Shown here in pieces: positions 24,634 through 33,026 of a stretch of DNA of 34,531 nt; position 1 is the first letter of the stretch, and the number at the start of each line of letters is the position of its first letter. The notes beneath the pieces were generated by a model, which made no database searches, was not told where the DNA came from, and worked only from the letters and a program-made list of their open reading frames with translations. Made by a program: the position numbers and the translations under genes. The stretch is from [Eubacterium] saphenum. GTDB lineage: Bacteria; Bacillota; Clostridia; Oscillospirales; Ruminococcaceae. Location: contig SFLN01000005.1 of NCBI GenBank assembly GCA_004554555.1, positions 1 to 34,531 of the forward strand. The letters run 5' to 3'.

Positions 24634-24728
24634 TGTAAAGCGGTATTATAAAAGTAAACAAAAATCAACCCGCGTTTTTGTGCGTATTGCAGAATATTGG
24701 ATTTTTTGCAAAAGTTATATAAAGTCTA

Positions 24729-24757
24729 TTGACAAAAGTCAAAATATCGTTTACAAT
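24729..24757 (+). promoter_or_regulatory. Promoter with overlapping dyad ahead of the GH2-GH31 operon
   Basis: A perfect -35 TTGACA (24729-24734) and TACAAT (24752-24757) are 17 bases apart. The -35 is part of an inverted repeat TTGAC-AAAA-GTCAA (24729-24742), a likely repressor site by position. A related sequence TTGCAAAAGTTA occurs 24 bases upstream (24706-24717), and another at the -35 of the ABC operon (31374-31387). The leader is about 35 bases. Confidence 0.75.
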
Positions 24758-24798
24758 ACAATTAAGAATTGTTTGCGGCGAAAGCCGAGGAGATTGCT

Positions 24799-27444
24799 AT
24801 GAATTGTGTTGATTTGAGCGGAAAATGGGACGCTTTTCTCGATGAAAGCAAGTCGGAGAAAGTTCCCGAAAAATTCACGGACGAGATTTTTCTTCCGAAT
24901 ACAACCTCAAACGCGCGTTTGGGAAAGCGAAATCCCGAGAAAAACTACGGCTGTTTGACGGATTTGTACAAATTCGAGGGTTTCGCGTGGTTTCGCAGGA
25001 AAATTATCGTTACGCGAGAACAGGCGCGGCAAAAGCTCCTGTTGTTTCTCGAGCGCACCCGCAAAACTGCTGTCTTTATCGACGGCGTGAAAATCGGCGA
25101 ATTTTGCTCGCTCGTTTCGCCGCACCGCTGCTTGCTCGACGGCATTTCCGAGGGTGAACACGAGCTGCTGATACGCGTGGACAACACCGATTACCCCACC
25201 AAGGGCGGTCACCTCACCTCGCCCGATACCCAGACCAACTGGAACGGTATCACGGGCAGAATTGAGCTGATTTGCTGCAGCGCGCGCCCCGAAAATATCC
25301 GGATTTTGTCGGATATCGCGCGCAAAACCGTGACCGTGAAAGCTGATATCTTCGGCGAAAAAAGCGGCGTCGCGACGCTCAAAATTTTTGACGACAATAC
25401 TGTTTACGGTGAACAAACCGTTGAGTTTACGAACGCGCTTGACTGCACGATAAACGTTTCCGAAAATATCCCCGAATGGAGCGAGTTTTCGCCGAATTTG
25501 CTGAATTTAGAAATAAAAATCGGCGATGATGTCAAAACGGTAAAGTTCGGTTTTCGCGAATTTAAGGCGAACGGGCTGCGCTTTGAAATCAACGGCAGGC
25601 AAACGTTTCTGCGCGGCAAGCACGACGCGCTTGTGTTCCCGAAAACAGGCTTTGCGCCGACCGATTTTGACAGCTGGCTTTCGGTGTTCAAAACGGCGCT
25701 GGACTACGGCATAAACCACTACCGCTTCCATACCTGCTGCCCGCCCGAAGCCGCTTTTGACGCGGCAGACGCGCTCGGAATTTACCTCCAGCCCGAGCTG
25801 CCGTTTTGGGGGACAATTCCCGATGAACCGGACGCGGAGTTCCTGTTTTTGCGCGAGGAAGGCTTTCGTATGCTGCGCGAATTCGGGCGGCACCCGTCGT
25901 TTGTGATGATGTCGATGGGTAACGAGCTTTGGGGCAGTCATGAGCGCCTGAACGAGCTTCTCGGTGAGTTTAAGCGCATTTTTCCCGATAAACTCTACAC
26001 GCAGGGCTCCAACAATTTCCAGTTTGTGCCGTGCGTTCTCGAAAACGATGACTTTTTCAGCGGCGTGCGTTTTTCGCGTGAGCGGCTTATTCGCGGCAGC
26101 TACGGCGCGTGCGACAAGCCTTTCGGTCACGTTCAGACCGACTGCCCGAACAGCGCGCACAATTACGACAAAGAGTTTGCAGCCGAGGCGGTTTCAGCGG
26201 GCGAAAACGGCGGCGAGATTATGATTCAATACGGCACCGAGATGAAAAAGGTGCAGTCGGAGGACGGCGAGGTTCTTATCCCGAAAGTGCCCGTGGTTAC
26301 GCATGAAATCGGGCAGTACGTCACCTATCCCGATTACCGCGAGATTGCGTTGTACAACGGCTCGCTTCGCCACGACACCTACGAAAAGTACCGCGAAACC
26401 GCTGAGAAAAAGGGCTTGCTGCCTTACGCGGAGCGGTTTTTCAAGGCATCGGGAGCGCTTGCGGTTGACTGTTATCGGCGGGAGCTTGAAACGGCGCTGC
26501 GCTCGGGAAAAATCGCGGGATTTCAGCTGCTGGATTTGCAGGATTTCCCGGGGCAGGGAACGGCAACAGTCGGCGTTCTGAACGCGTTTATGGAGAGCAA
26601 AGGGCTGATTGAACCCGAGGTTTGGCGCAGGTTTTGCGGAGAAACTGTTGTCCTCGCGGAGCTTGAAAAATTCGTTTTCACAAGCGGCGAAGCGATTGAC
26701 TGCGGGCTGTTGGTTTCGAGTACCGCGCCGAACTGCAAAATCCGCGAAATTTCTTGGCGCGTTTCTCTTGACGGCGAAACTCTGGCAGAGGGAAAAAGCG
26801 CGCTCGGTTCGTTTGACGGGAGAATTGCGCGAGCGGAAAACGTGCGTTTTTCGATAAGCTGCTCCGAGGTAAAAACCGCGCTTCTCGAGCTTAACGCGGG
26901 CGGTTTTGTCAATCAATATACGCTGTACGTTTACCCCGAAATCAATGTCGAAATAACCGAAAATTCGATAAAATACGACGGCAAAGAGCTTCCCATCGTT
27001 CACGACAAGCCGCAGAAAAACGCGCTTTGCATACCTTACCCGAGTGACGGAGATTTGTGCGGCGAGTACTGCACGGATTTTTGGTGCTACGGAATGTTCA
27101 AGTCCATCTCCGAGAGTATGGGCAGGAGTATTCCTACGGGAACGCTCGGGCTGCTGATTGACCAAAAAAGCGCGCTGCTGAGCGGTTTCCCGAGCGAAAA
27201 CCACACCGCTCCGCCGTGGTACAATATCGTTATGCACAGCTTTTCCGCTAATCTTGACGGCACGGAAATCGTCCCCGATGTCTGGGTTATCGACAACCCC
27301 GAACGCGCGCATCGGCTGGGTTTGCTCTACCGGAACGGCGGCGTTGTGTGCACGTCGAGATTGTGGGAAATCGCGGATAAAATTGAGGTTAAACATTTTG
27401 CGGCAAGTCTTGCCGATGCTATTTTAAAGGAGGAAAATTTATGA
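24799..27444 (+). CDS. Glycoside hydrolase family 2-like enzyme, substrate unknown
   Basis: This 881-residue cytoplasmic protein has no signal peptide. The N-terminal jelly-roll (about 1-165: LSGKWDAFLD, FAWFRRKI, VFIDGVKIGE, NGITGRIEL) and an immunoglobulin-like domain lead to a TIM barrel beginning near 260 (GFREFKANGLRFEINGRQTFLRGK). GNEL with acid/base E376, and E503 in VVTHEIGQY as likely nucleophile, fit clan GH-A retaining GH2 enzymes. The usual beta-galactosidase blocks are not obvious, and the region between E376 and E503 is long. About 270 C-terminal residues form extra beta-type domains. Start ATG 24799 has AGGAG 7 bases upstream; an earlier in-frame TTG at 24769 has none. Its stop overlaps the alpha-xylosidase start. 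Substrate is unknown; a xylose- or arabinose-containing oligosaccharide is an inference from its neighbours. Confidence 0.8.
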   Translation: MNCVDLSGKWDAFLDESKSEKVPEKFTDEIFLPNTTSNARLGKRNPEKNYGCLTDLYKFEGFAWFRRKIIVTREQARQKLLLFLERTRKTAVFIDGVKIGEFCSLVSPHRCLLDGISEGEHELLIRVDNTDYPTKGGHLTSPDTQTNWNGITGRIELICCSARPENIRILSDIARKTVTVKADIFGEKSGVATLKIFDDNTVYGEQTVEFTNALDCTINVSENIPEWSEFSPNLLNLEIKIGDDVKTVKFGFREFKANGLRFEINGRQTFLRGKHDALVFPKTGFAPTDFDSWLSVFKTALDYGINHYRFHTCCPPEAAFDAADALGIYLQPELPFWGTIPDEPDAEFLFLREEGFRMLREFGRHPSFVMMSMGNELWGSHERLNELLGEFKRIFPDKLYTQGSNNFQFVPCVLENDDFFSGVRFSRERLIRGSYGACDKPFGHVQTDCPNSAHNYDKEFAAEAVSAGENGGEIMIQYGTEMKKVQSEDGEVLIPKVPVVTHEIGQYVTYPDYREIALYNGSLRHDTYEKYRETAEKKGLLPYAERFFKASGALAVDCYRRELETALRSGKIAGFQLLDLQDFPGQGTATVGVLNAFMESKGLIEPEVWRRFCGETVVLAELEKFVFTSGEAIDCGLLVSSTAPNCKIREISWRVSLDGETLAEGKSALGSFDGRIARAENVRFSISCSEVKTALLELNAGGFVNQYTLYVYPEINVEITENSIKYDGKELPIVHDKPQKNALCIPYPSDGDLCGEYCTDFWCYGMFKSISESMGRSIPTGTLGLLIDQKSALLSGFPSENHTAPPWYNIVMHSFSANLDGTEIVPDVWVIDNPERAHRLGLLYRNGGVVCTSRLWEIADKIEVKHFAASLADAILKEENL

Positions 27445-29783
27445 AATTTTCAGACGGATTTTGGCTCAACAAGCGCGGTTACAGCGTGAATTACGCGGCG
27501 CAGGCGTACGAGATTACGCCCGTGAAAAACGGCTTGAACGTGTATGTTCCCACGCAGTATATCCAAAACCGCGGTCAGACGCTCGGCGGGCCGTGCCTTG
27601 ACATCACGTTCACCTCAACGCAGAAAAATGTCATCAAGGTTTCGCTCGTTCACTACAAGGGCGGCTTGGATAACGAGCCTAAATTCGAGCTTAACGAGGA
27701 CCACGGCTTTTCACCCGAAATCTCCGAGAAAGAGGATTGCTGGGAGCTGGTTTCGGGCGACACAAAGGTTGTTATCTCGAAGGACAGCTACGGCGTGCAG
27801 TATTATTTCAAGGATAAGCGGCTCACCGGCGGTGCCTGGAGAAGCGCTTCGGTTATCACGGAAAGCGAGTTCCTCAAATCGGCGCGCCTTGACAGCACGC
27901 AGGACAACACCTTCTGGGATTTCCCGCGCAATGAAAAAACAACCTATATGCGCGAACAGCTCTCGATGAACGTCGGCGAGTATTTTTACGGCTTCGGCGA
28001 GAAATTCACTCCGTTTGTCAAGAACGGTCAGACTGTGCAAATCTGGAACAGCGACGGCGGCACCTGCTCCGACCAGTCCTACAAGTCAATTCCGTTTTAC
28101 GTTTCCTCGGAGGGCTACGGAATTTTCGTCAATTCCTCCGACAACGTTTCCTTTGAGGTCTACTCGGACACCGTTTCAAAGGTTTCGTTCACCGTGCCTG
28201 GCGAAAAGCTCGAGTATTTCGTGATTGCGGGGGAAAACGTTGCCGAGGTGCTCGAAAACTACACCGACCTCACCGGTAAACCCGCGCTCCCGCCCGCTTT
28301 TACGTTCGGTCTTTGGCTCACCACGTCCTTCACCACCGACTATAACGAGGAAACCGTCACTTCCTTTATCGACGGAATGGCGCAGCGCGATATCCCGCTT
28401 GAGGTGTTCCACTTTGACTGCTTCTGGATGAAGGAATTTCAGTGGTGCGATTTTGACTGGGATAAACGCCAGTTCCCCGAGCCCGCCGCAATGCTCAACC
28501 GCCTCAAAACCGACAAGCAGCTCAAAACCTGCGTGTGGATTAACCCGTATATCGGGCAGCGCTCGCCGCTCTTTGATGAGGGAAAACAGGGCGGCTATCT
28601 CCTCAAAAATCCCGACGGAAGCGTGTTCCAATGCGATATGTGGCAGCCCGGGCTTGCTATCGTGGATTTCACAAATCCCGCTGCGTGCGAGTGGTACGCG
28701 TCAAAGCTCAAAAAGCTCTGCGAGATGGGTGTTGACTGCTTCAAAACGGATTTCGGCGAGCGTATTCCCACAAATGTGAAATATTTCGACGGCAGCGACC
28801 CCGTTAAAATGCACAATTACTACACATATTTATATAACAAAACTGTTTTCAACGTGCTCAAGGATTTTTACGGCGAGAACAAAGCCTGCCTGTTTGCACG
28901 CTCGGCAACTGTCGGCGGGCAGAAATTCCCCGTTCACTGGGGCGGCGACTGTTCCGCGGAGTACACCTCGATGGCGGAGACAATCCGCGGCGGGCTGTCG
29001 CTTTGTATGAGCGGCTTCGGCTTCTTCAGCCACGATATCTCGGGCTTCGAGGCAACCGCAACTCCCGATATCTACAAGCGCTGGGCAGCGTTCGGCTTGC
29101 TCTCGTCGCACTCCCGTCTGCACGGAAACTCGTCTTATCGCGTGCCGTGGCTGTTTGACGAAGAGGCGGTTGACGTGCTGAGATTTTTTACCAAGCTCAA
29201 GGGCAGACTTATGCCGTACATCTGGGCGCAGGCGATTAAAACGCACAACACCGGTATCCCGATGATGAGAGCGATGGTTATCGACTACTCAAATGACCCT
29301 GCTTGCCTTACGCTTGACCGGCAGTATATGTTCGGCGACAACATCTTGGTTGCTCCCATCTGCAACGAGCGCGGCGAGGGCGACTTCTATCTCCCGAGCG
29401 GCAAGTGGACGGATATCATCAGCGGCAAGGTTTACGAGGGCGGAAAGTTCTACAAGGAAAAGTACGATTATTTCGGGCTGCCTTGCCTTGCGAAGCCAAA
29501 TTCAATCATCGCTTACGGTAATTTTGAGCGCGGTTTTGAATATGATTATCTTGAAAATGCGGAATTTGTGATTTATCAGCCCGAGGACGGCAAGACGATA
29601 ACCGCCGAAATCTTCAACACCGACGCTCAGAAGATTTTCGAGCTTTGCGCGACACGGCGCGGAGATGTTGTCGAGGTGACTTTCCCCAAGACCGAAAAGC
29701 CGTTTAGAGTGAAAATCGCGGGCGGCGAGAGCGTTTCCGTAAATGTCGGAGAAGAAAAAGTTGTGTTGAAAGTAACGGAGTGA
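27441..29783 (+). CDS. yicI: Alpha-xylosidase, GH31 family (YicI type)
   Basis: This 780-residue retaining GH31 enzyme has nucleophile D437 in FKTDFGERIP and acid/base D503 in HWGGDCSAEY, 66 residues apart as in E. coli YicI (D416, D482). The N-terminal GH31 sandwich has GEYFYGFGEKFTPF. FGLWLTTSFTTDYNE and FHFDCFWMKEFQWCDFDWD match the alpha-xylosidase subgroup, where the FDCFWM and DF.WD residues shape a xylose-specific pocket. It should remove alpha-linked xylose, for example from isoprimeverose or xyloglucan oligosaccharides, in the cytoplasm; there is no signal peptide. The ATG overlaps the GH2 stop by four bases behind AAGGAGG. Released xylose would suit the adjacent xylB operon. Confidence 0.92.
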   Translation: MKFSDGFWLNKRGYSVNYAAQAYEITPVKNGLNVYVPTQYIQNRGQTLGGPCLDITFTSTQKNVIKVSLVHYKGGLDNEPKFELNEDHGFSPEISEKEDCWELVSGDTKVVISKDSYGVQYYFKDKRLTGGAWRSASVITESEFLKSARLDSTQDNTFWDFPRNEKTTYMREQLSMNVGEYFYGFGEKFTPFVKNGQTVQIWNSDGGTCSDQSYKSIPFYVSSEGYGIFVNSSDNVSFEVYSDTVSKVSFTVPGEKLEYFVIAGENVAEVLENYTDLTGKPALPPAFTFGLWLTTSFTTDYNEETVTSFIDGMAQRDIPLEVFHFDCFWMKEFQWCDFDWDKRQFPEPAAMLNRLKTDKQLKTCVWINPYIGQRSPLFDEGKQGGYLLKNPDGSVFQCDMWQPGLAIVDFTNPAACEWYASKLKKLCEMGVDCFKTDFGERIPTNVKYFDGSDPVKMHNYYTYLYNKTVFNVLKDFYGENKACLFARSATVGGQKFPVHWGGDCSAEYTSMAETIRGGLSLCMSGFGFFSHDISGFEATATPDIYKRWAAFGLLSSHSRLHGNSSYRVPWLFDEEAVDVLRFFTKLKGRLMPYIWAQAIKTHNTGIPMMRAMVIDYSNDPACLTLDRQYMFGDNILVAPICNERGEGDFYLPSGKWTDIISGKVYEGGKFYKEKYDYFGLPCLAKPNSIIAYGNFERGFEYDYLENAEFVIYQPEDGKTITAEIFNTDAQKIFELCATRRGDVVEVTFPKTEKPFRVKIAGGESVSVNVGEEKVVLKVTE

Positions 29784-29787
29784 TTAT

Positions 29788-31209
29788 ATGAACGAACTTT
29801 ACAAAATTCATCTCGGCGAGGCAAAATGCGCGCTTGACCTCGGTGACGGCAGCGAGCGCGGCGAGTACGTTTGCCAGGATTATATCCTGAACGTGCTTGG
29901 CAGACCGCACCGCGCTGTCGGTTTGATGTACACCTACTACCCGAACGACAAGGAGTGGAGCGCCAACAAAATCTCCGAAACCTGCAAGGATATGGAGATA
30001 CATTTTCAGTGGGATTACCCGTATGACGACTATTTTCCCTACGGCGAAAACGGCCAGCCGTTCGAACAGATGCGCGATATCCGCCGCCACGGTCAGGACG
30101 TTTTGCTCACGCTGACCATCGACTGTTCGCTCAGCGATGAGGTTTTGCGGAGAATTGCCCGGGAGCTCAAGCCGTTCGGCAGAATGAGATTACGCATAAA
30201 CCACGAGTGCTCGGGAAACTGGTTCACGCACAACCGCAGGTTTTCCTACGAGGAAGTCGGCAAGTTTTTCGTGCGCTTCGCGAATATTGTCAAAGAGGAA
30301 GCACCGAACGTGAAAACCGTGTTCTGCGCGGGAATGGCGCGAAATGAGGACGGCTCGGTTGAAAACGAAAAGGAGTTCACCGAAGCGTACCGCGCTGCAG
30401 ACGAGTGGAGCAGCGACGCTTATCTCGCGCTGCACTACGGCTGGCCGTTCGATGTCGCGGAAAAGGGCGGCAGCAGCCACAACTGCGGGTGTGTTGAGGA
30501 CAATTTTGCGCTGTTCAAGAAAACGCACGCGCGCTTAACCGAGCTTAACGGCGGCGTTCCGAAGCCGATGATTACCGCGGAGTTCAACACGGACGGCGAC
30601 GTCACGGGAGCTGCTGAGCAGGGCGAATCCGTGCGGCGCTTTTACGAGAAAATCCGCGACGACAATGCGGATTGGTTCAGGTCGGTGTCGTTCTATCAAT
30701 TCCGCGACAGAGGACGCCTCGGCTTGGAGGTCGAGGACCCCAACAACAAGCAAATCGGTATCCCGCAGCCTATTGTGAAGGTGTACAGGGAGCTGCTCAA
30801 CGAGCCGTATTTTATGCCCGAAATCACGCTCGGCGAGGGAGCGCAGCTGCCCGTGAAGCTGCGCTGGGGCGGCGCGGAGGACGCGGACGGAATTGCGCTC
30901 AAAATCACGTTCGAGAAAAATCCCGTGTTCTGCGAGGTCACGTTTGACAACGATTTGAGCTTGATGATGGAGATAAATGGAAAGTGGTTTTACAAAAGTC
31001 CGGGCGCGCGGACAATCGACCTTATGCCCGCGTTCAGCGAAAAGCCGCTTTTGCAGCCGACCGAGATTTATCTGAACATCTTCGCGACGCCCGCCGATGG
31101 CGTCAACACCGACAACGGCGCGCCCGACTGGACGGAGAACTACTACGCGGAGCTTACCGAAATGCCGAGCCTGCGCGTTCGCTTTGAGCCTGTCGGAACT
31201 GTCAGATAA
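29788..31209 (+). CDS. Putative clan GH-A-like glycoside hydrolase, family not recognised
   Basis: I cannot assign this 473-residue protein to a named family. The first about 340 residues look like a TIM barrel with RLRINHECSGNWF, where E140 is placed like the acid/base of GH26- and GH39-type enzymes (a His-Glu pair followed by Trp-Phe). MITAEFNTDGD has E265 as a candidate nucleophile, and the 125-residue gap suits a clan GH-A retaining enzyme. SFYQFRDRGRLGLE near 301-314 resembles a late barrel strand. The last about 130 residues are beta-rich. There is no signal peptide. It follows the alpha-xylosidase by 4 bases with a GGAG site, so it should act on the same intracellular oligosaccharide. 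A non-catalytic relative is possible. Confidence 0.6.
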   Translation: MNELYKIHLGEAKCALDLGDGSERGEYVCQDYILNVLGRPHRAVGLMYTYYPNDKEWSANKISETCKDMEIHFQWDYPYDDYFPYGENGQPFEQMRDIRRHGQDVLLTLTIDCSLSDEVLRRIARELKPFGRMRLRINHECSGNWFTHNRRFSYEEVGKFFVRFANIVKEEAPNVKTVFCAGMARNEDGSVENEKEFTEAYRAADEWSSDAYLALHYGWPFDVAEKGGSSHNCGCVEDNFALFKKTHARLTELNGGVPKPMITAEFNTDGDVTGAAEQGESVRRFYEKIRDDNADWFRSVSFYQFRDRGRLGLEVEDPNNKQIGIPQPIVKVYRELLNEPYFMPEITLGEGAQLPVKLRWGGAEDADGIALKITFEKNPVFCEVTFDNDLSLMMEINGKWFYKSPGARTIDLMPAFSEKPLLQPTEIYLNIFATPADGVNTDNGAPDWTENYYAELTEMPSLRVRFEPVGTVR

Positions 31210-31224
31210 CGGATTTAAGTCAAG

Positions 31225-31261
31225 CAGCCGCGTTTTGATTTCTCAACGCGGCTGTTTTTTT
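31225..31261 (+). terminator. Strong rho-independent terminator after the glycosidase operon
   Basis: A perfect 10-bp stem CAGCCGCGTT (31225-31234) / AACGCGGCTG (31245-31254) with a 10-base loop is followed by seven T residues. It lies 16 bases after the stop codon and separates the glycosidase operon from the ABC operon. Confidence 0.95.
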
Positions 31262-31373
31262 ATCTAGAATTCAAAAGTGAGCTAATAAAATTGAACGCAA
31301 AATCGGCGGTCGGTTGTCGCAAATAGGCAAAAATGTTCGTGCATTTTGTGAGACGAGAAACAACAAAATCTTA

Positions 31374-31402
31374 TTGGCAAAAGTAAGGTCATATTATAAA
31401 AT
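31374..31402 (+). promoter_or_regulatory. Promoter of the ABC transporter operon
   Basis: TTGGCA (31374-31379) and TAAAAT (31397-31402) are 17 bases apart. The -35 region TTGGCAAAAGTAAG matches 11 of 14 bases of TTGACAAAAGTCAA at the GH2-GH31 promoter, so a shared regulator is possible. Confidence 0.65.
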
Positions 31403-31541
31403 ATAAGTACAAGGGAAAGAAACCCTTTCAATGCGCGGTCAAACGGCTTGGCGAAGCCAAACCGCTCGTACAGAACTGCTTTTGCGGCAAAAACTTTTGG
31501 AGGCTTGTCCGGAAACGAGCTTCGGTAAAGGAGAGGATTTG
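31403..31541 (+). other. Structured leader of the ABC operon
   Basis: About 130 bases lie between the predicted transcript start and the permease. Three hairpins can be drawn: AAGGG/CCCTT (31411-31427); CGG-C-TTGGC with loop GAA and GCCAA-A-CCG (31444-31464, one C/A mismatch); and AGGCTTGT/ACGAGCTT (31501-31522), which ends just before the ribosome site AAAGGAGAGG (31527-31536). An open frame runs through the leader in phase with the permease, but its start lacks a ribosome site. No known riboswitch class was recognised. Confidence 0.4.
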
Positions 31542-33014
31542 ATGACAGCGGCAAAGTCATTGAGGCAGCCAAAACAGGCGGTTGATATCATCGGCTATTT
31601 CCTGCGAATAGTTGTAGTGTTTACGCTGATTTGCCTGTTTATTCCTGCGCTGAACCCAACCCGTATGAGTGAGCTGATAAAGGAAAACGACTCGTTTTTC
31701 ACATCGGGAATATCCTACGACGGGATTGCGGCGGGTTTCAAGCGTGCAATCGACAAGGGTTACATTGAGCAAGGCGTTCTGATTAGAACCTACATCGGTT
31801 CGCTGACCTCGCTTATCGGTATGATAGGAATGGCGGTCGGCTGCGCGATGACGCTCGGCGATATCAAGCTCAAGCGCCTCGGCTCAAAGATTTTGGGCAT
31901 CGGCGGTGTTGTCGGACTTGCAGGTCTGATTTTCTTGAAGTTCCAGCAGTCGGGCTTCTCAAATGCGGCTAACGTCGGCAAAGTAAAGCCCCTCGAGCCT
32001 GTCGGAACTTATGTGTTTTTCGTACTTTTGGGCGTGTGCATTCTGCTTTGCGCGGCGTACTTCTTTAAACTCCCCAAGGCAACCGAGGAAGACAGATACA
32101 CAATGCCTCCGAAGTTCCGCCTTTTCCTTATGATGACTCCGTTCATCGTTCTGATTTTCCTGTTCTCGTATCTGCCGCTCTGGGGCTGGCGCTACGCTTT
32201 CTTCGATTACGTTCCCGGACAGGAATTGTCGATGGATAAGTTTGTCGGATTTAAGTGGTTTACATACCTGTTCCAAAACGAGGCAACAAGGTCTGACGTA
32301 GCGAGAGTTCTCGTCAACACCCTCGCAATGAGCGGTATCGGACTTGCAATGTCCTGGCTCCCGCTTGCGTTCGCAATCTTCCTTTCCGAGATTAAGAACA
32401 GCCACGTTAAGAGAGTTATCCAGACAATCACAACCATTCCTAACTTCATAAGCTGGGTTTTGGTTTACACAATCGCATTTGCGCTGTTCTCATCGGACGG
32501 CTTTATAAACCAGTTCCTGCTTAGCACAGGTCTTGCGGACGAAAGCGTTGACTTCCTTATGGGAAATGACGCGATTTGGCTGAAGATGTGGCTTTGGGGC
32601 ACCTGGAAGGGACTCGGCTGGGGCGCGATTATCTACATCGCGGGCATCTCGGGTATCGACCAGCAGCTCTACGAAGCCGCAACAATAGACGGTGCGGGAC
32701 GTTTCCAGAAAATTTGGCATATCACAATTCCCGGACTTATGCCGACGTTCTTTGTTCAGCTCGTTCTGGCAATCGCGGGTATTCTGTCAAACGGTATGGA
32801 ACAGTACCTCGTATTCAGCAATCCCACCAACAGACAGTCCATTGAGGTTCTCGACCTTTACGTCTATAACCTCGGCTTGGGCGCAGGTACAGGCGGTACG
32901 GGACAAATTCCGCTTTCAACGGTTGTCGGTATGGTTAAGTCCATCGTCAGCGTTGTCTTGCTCTTCTGCGCGAACAAGGCTTCAAAAGCGGTTCGCGGTC
33001 AGAGCATTGTATAA
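31542..33014 (+). CDS. Sugar ABC transporter permease (LplB type) with extra N-terminal membrane domain
   Basis: This protein is 490 residues, compared with about 300-320 for usual LplB-type permeases. Residues from about 195 to the end form the canonical six-helix CUT1 permease, starting PKFRLFLMMTPFIVLIFLFSYLPLWGW and carrying the ATPase-coupling EAA loop EAATIDGAGRFQKIWHITIPGL (E378 onward). Residues 1-190 add about four further hydrophobic helices (near 14-36, 84-105, 113-129 and 156-175) and a soluble loop near 40-80. ATG 31542 follows AAAGGAGAGG; an upstream in-frame start at 31431 lacks a ribosome site. It is the first gene of the importer operon and pairs with the next permease. No ATPase is encoded beside it in this window. 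Confidence 0.88.
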   Translation: MTAAKSLRQPKQAVDIIGYFLRIVVVFTLICLFIPALNPTRMSELIKENDSFFTSGISYDGIAAGFKRAIDKGYIEQGVLIRTYIGSLTSLIGMIGMAVGCAMTLGDIKLKRLGSKILGIGGVVGLAGLIFLKFQQSGFSNAANVGKVKPLEPVGTYVFFVLLGVCILLCAAYFFKLPKATEEDRYTMPPKFRLFLMMTPFIVLIFLFSYLPLWGWRYAFFDYVPGQELSMDKFVGFKWFTYLFQNEATRSDVARVLVNTLAMSGIGLAMSWLPLAFAIFLSEIKNSHVKRVIQTITTIPNFISWVLVYTIAFALFSSDGFINQFLLSTGLADESVDFLMGNDAIWLKMWLWGTWKGLGWGAIIYIAGISGIDQQLYEAATIDGAGRFQKIWHITIPGLMPTFFVQLVLAIAGILSNGMEQYLVFSNPTNRQSIEVLDLYVYNLGLGAGTGGTGQIPLSTVVGMVKSIVSVVLLFCANKASKAVRGQSIV

Positions 33015-33026
33015 GGGGGGGACGGT

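Noticed and set aside
26194..27396. 400-codon - strand frame opposite the GH2-like gene
   Set aside because: Antisense shadow with Arg/Val/Phe-rich composition and no ribosome site or promoter.
31431..31541. Upstream in-frame extension of the first permease
   Set aside because: The extra 37 residues are hydrophilic and lack a ribosome site, while AAAGGAGAGG stands directly before ATG 31542.
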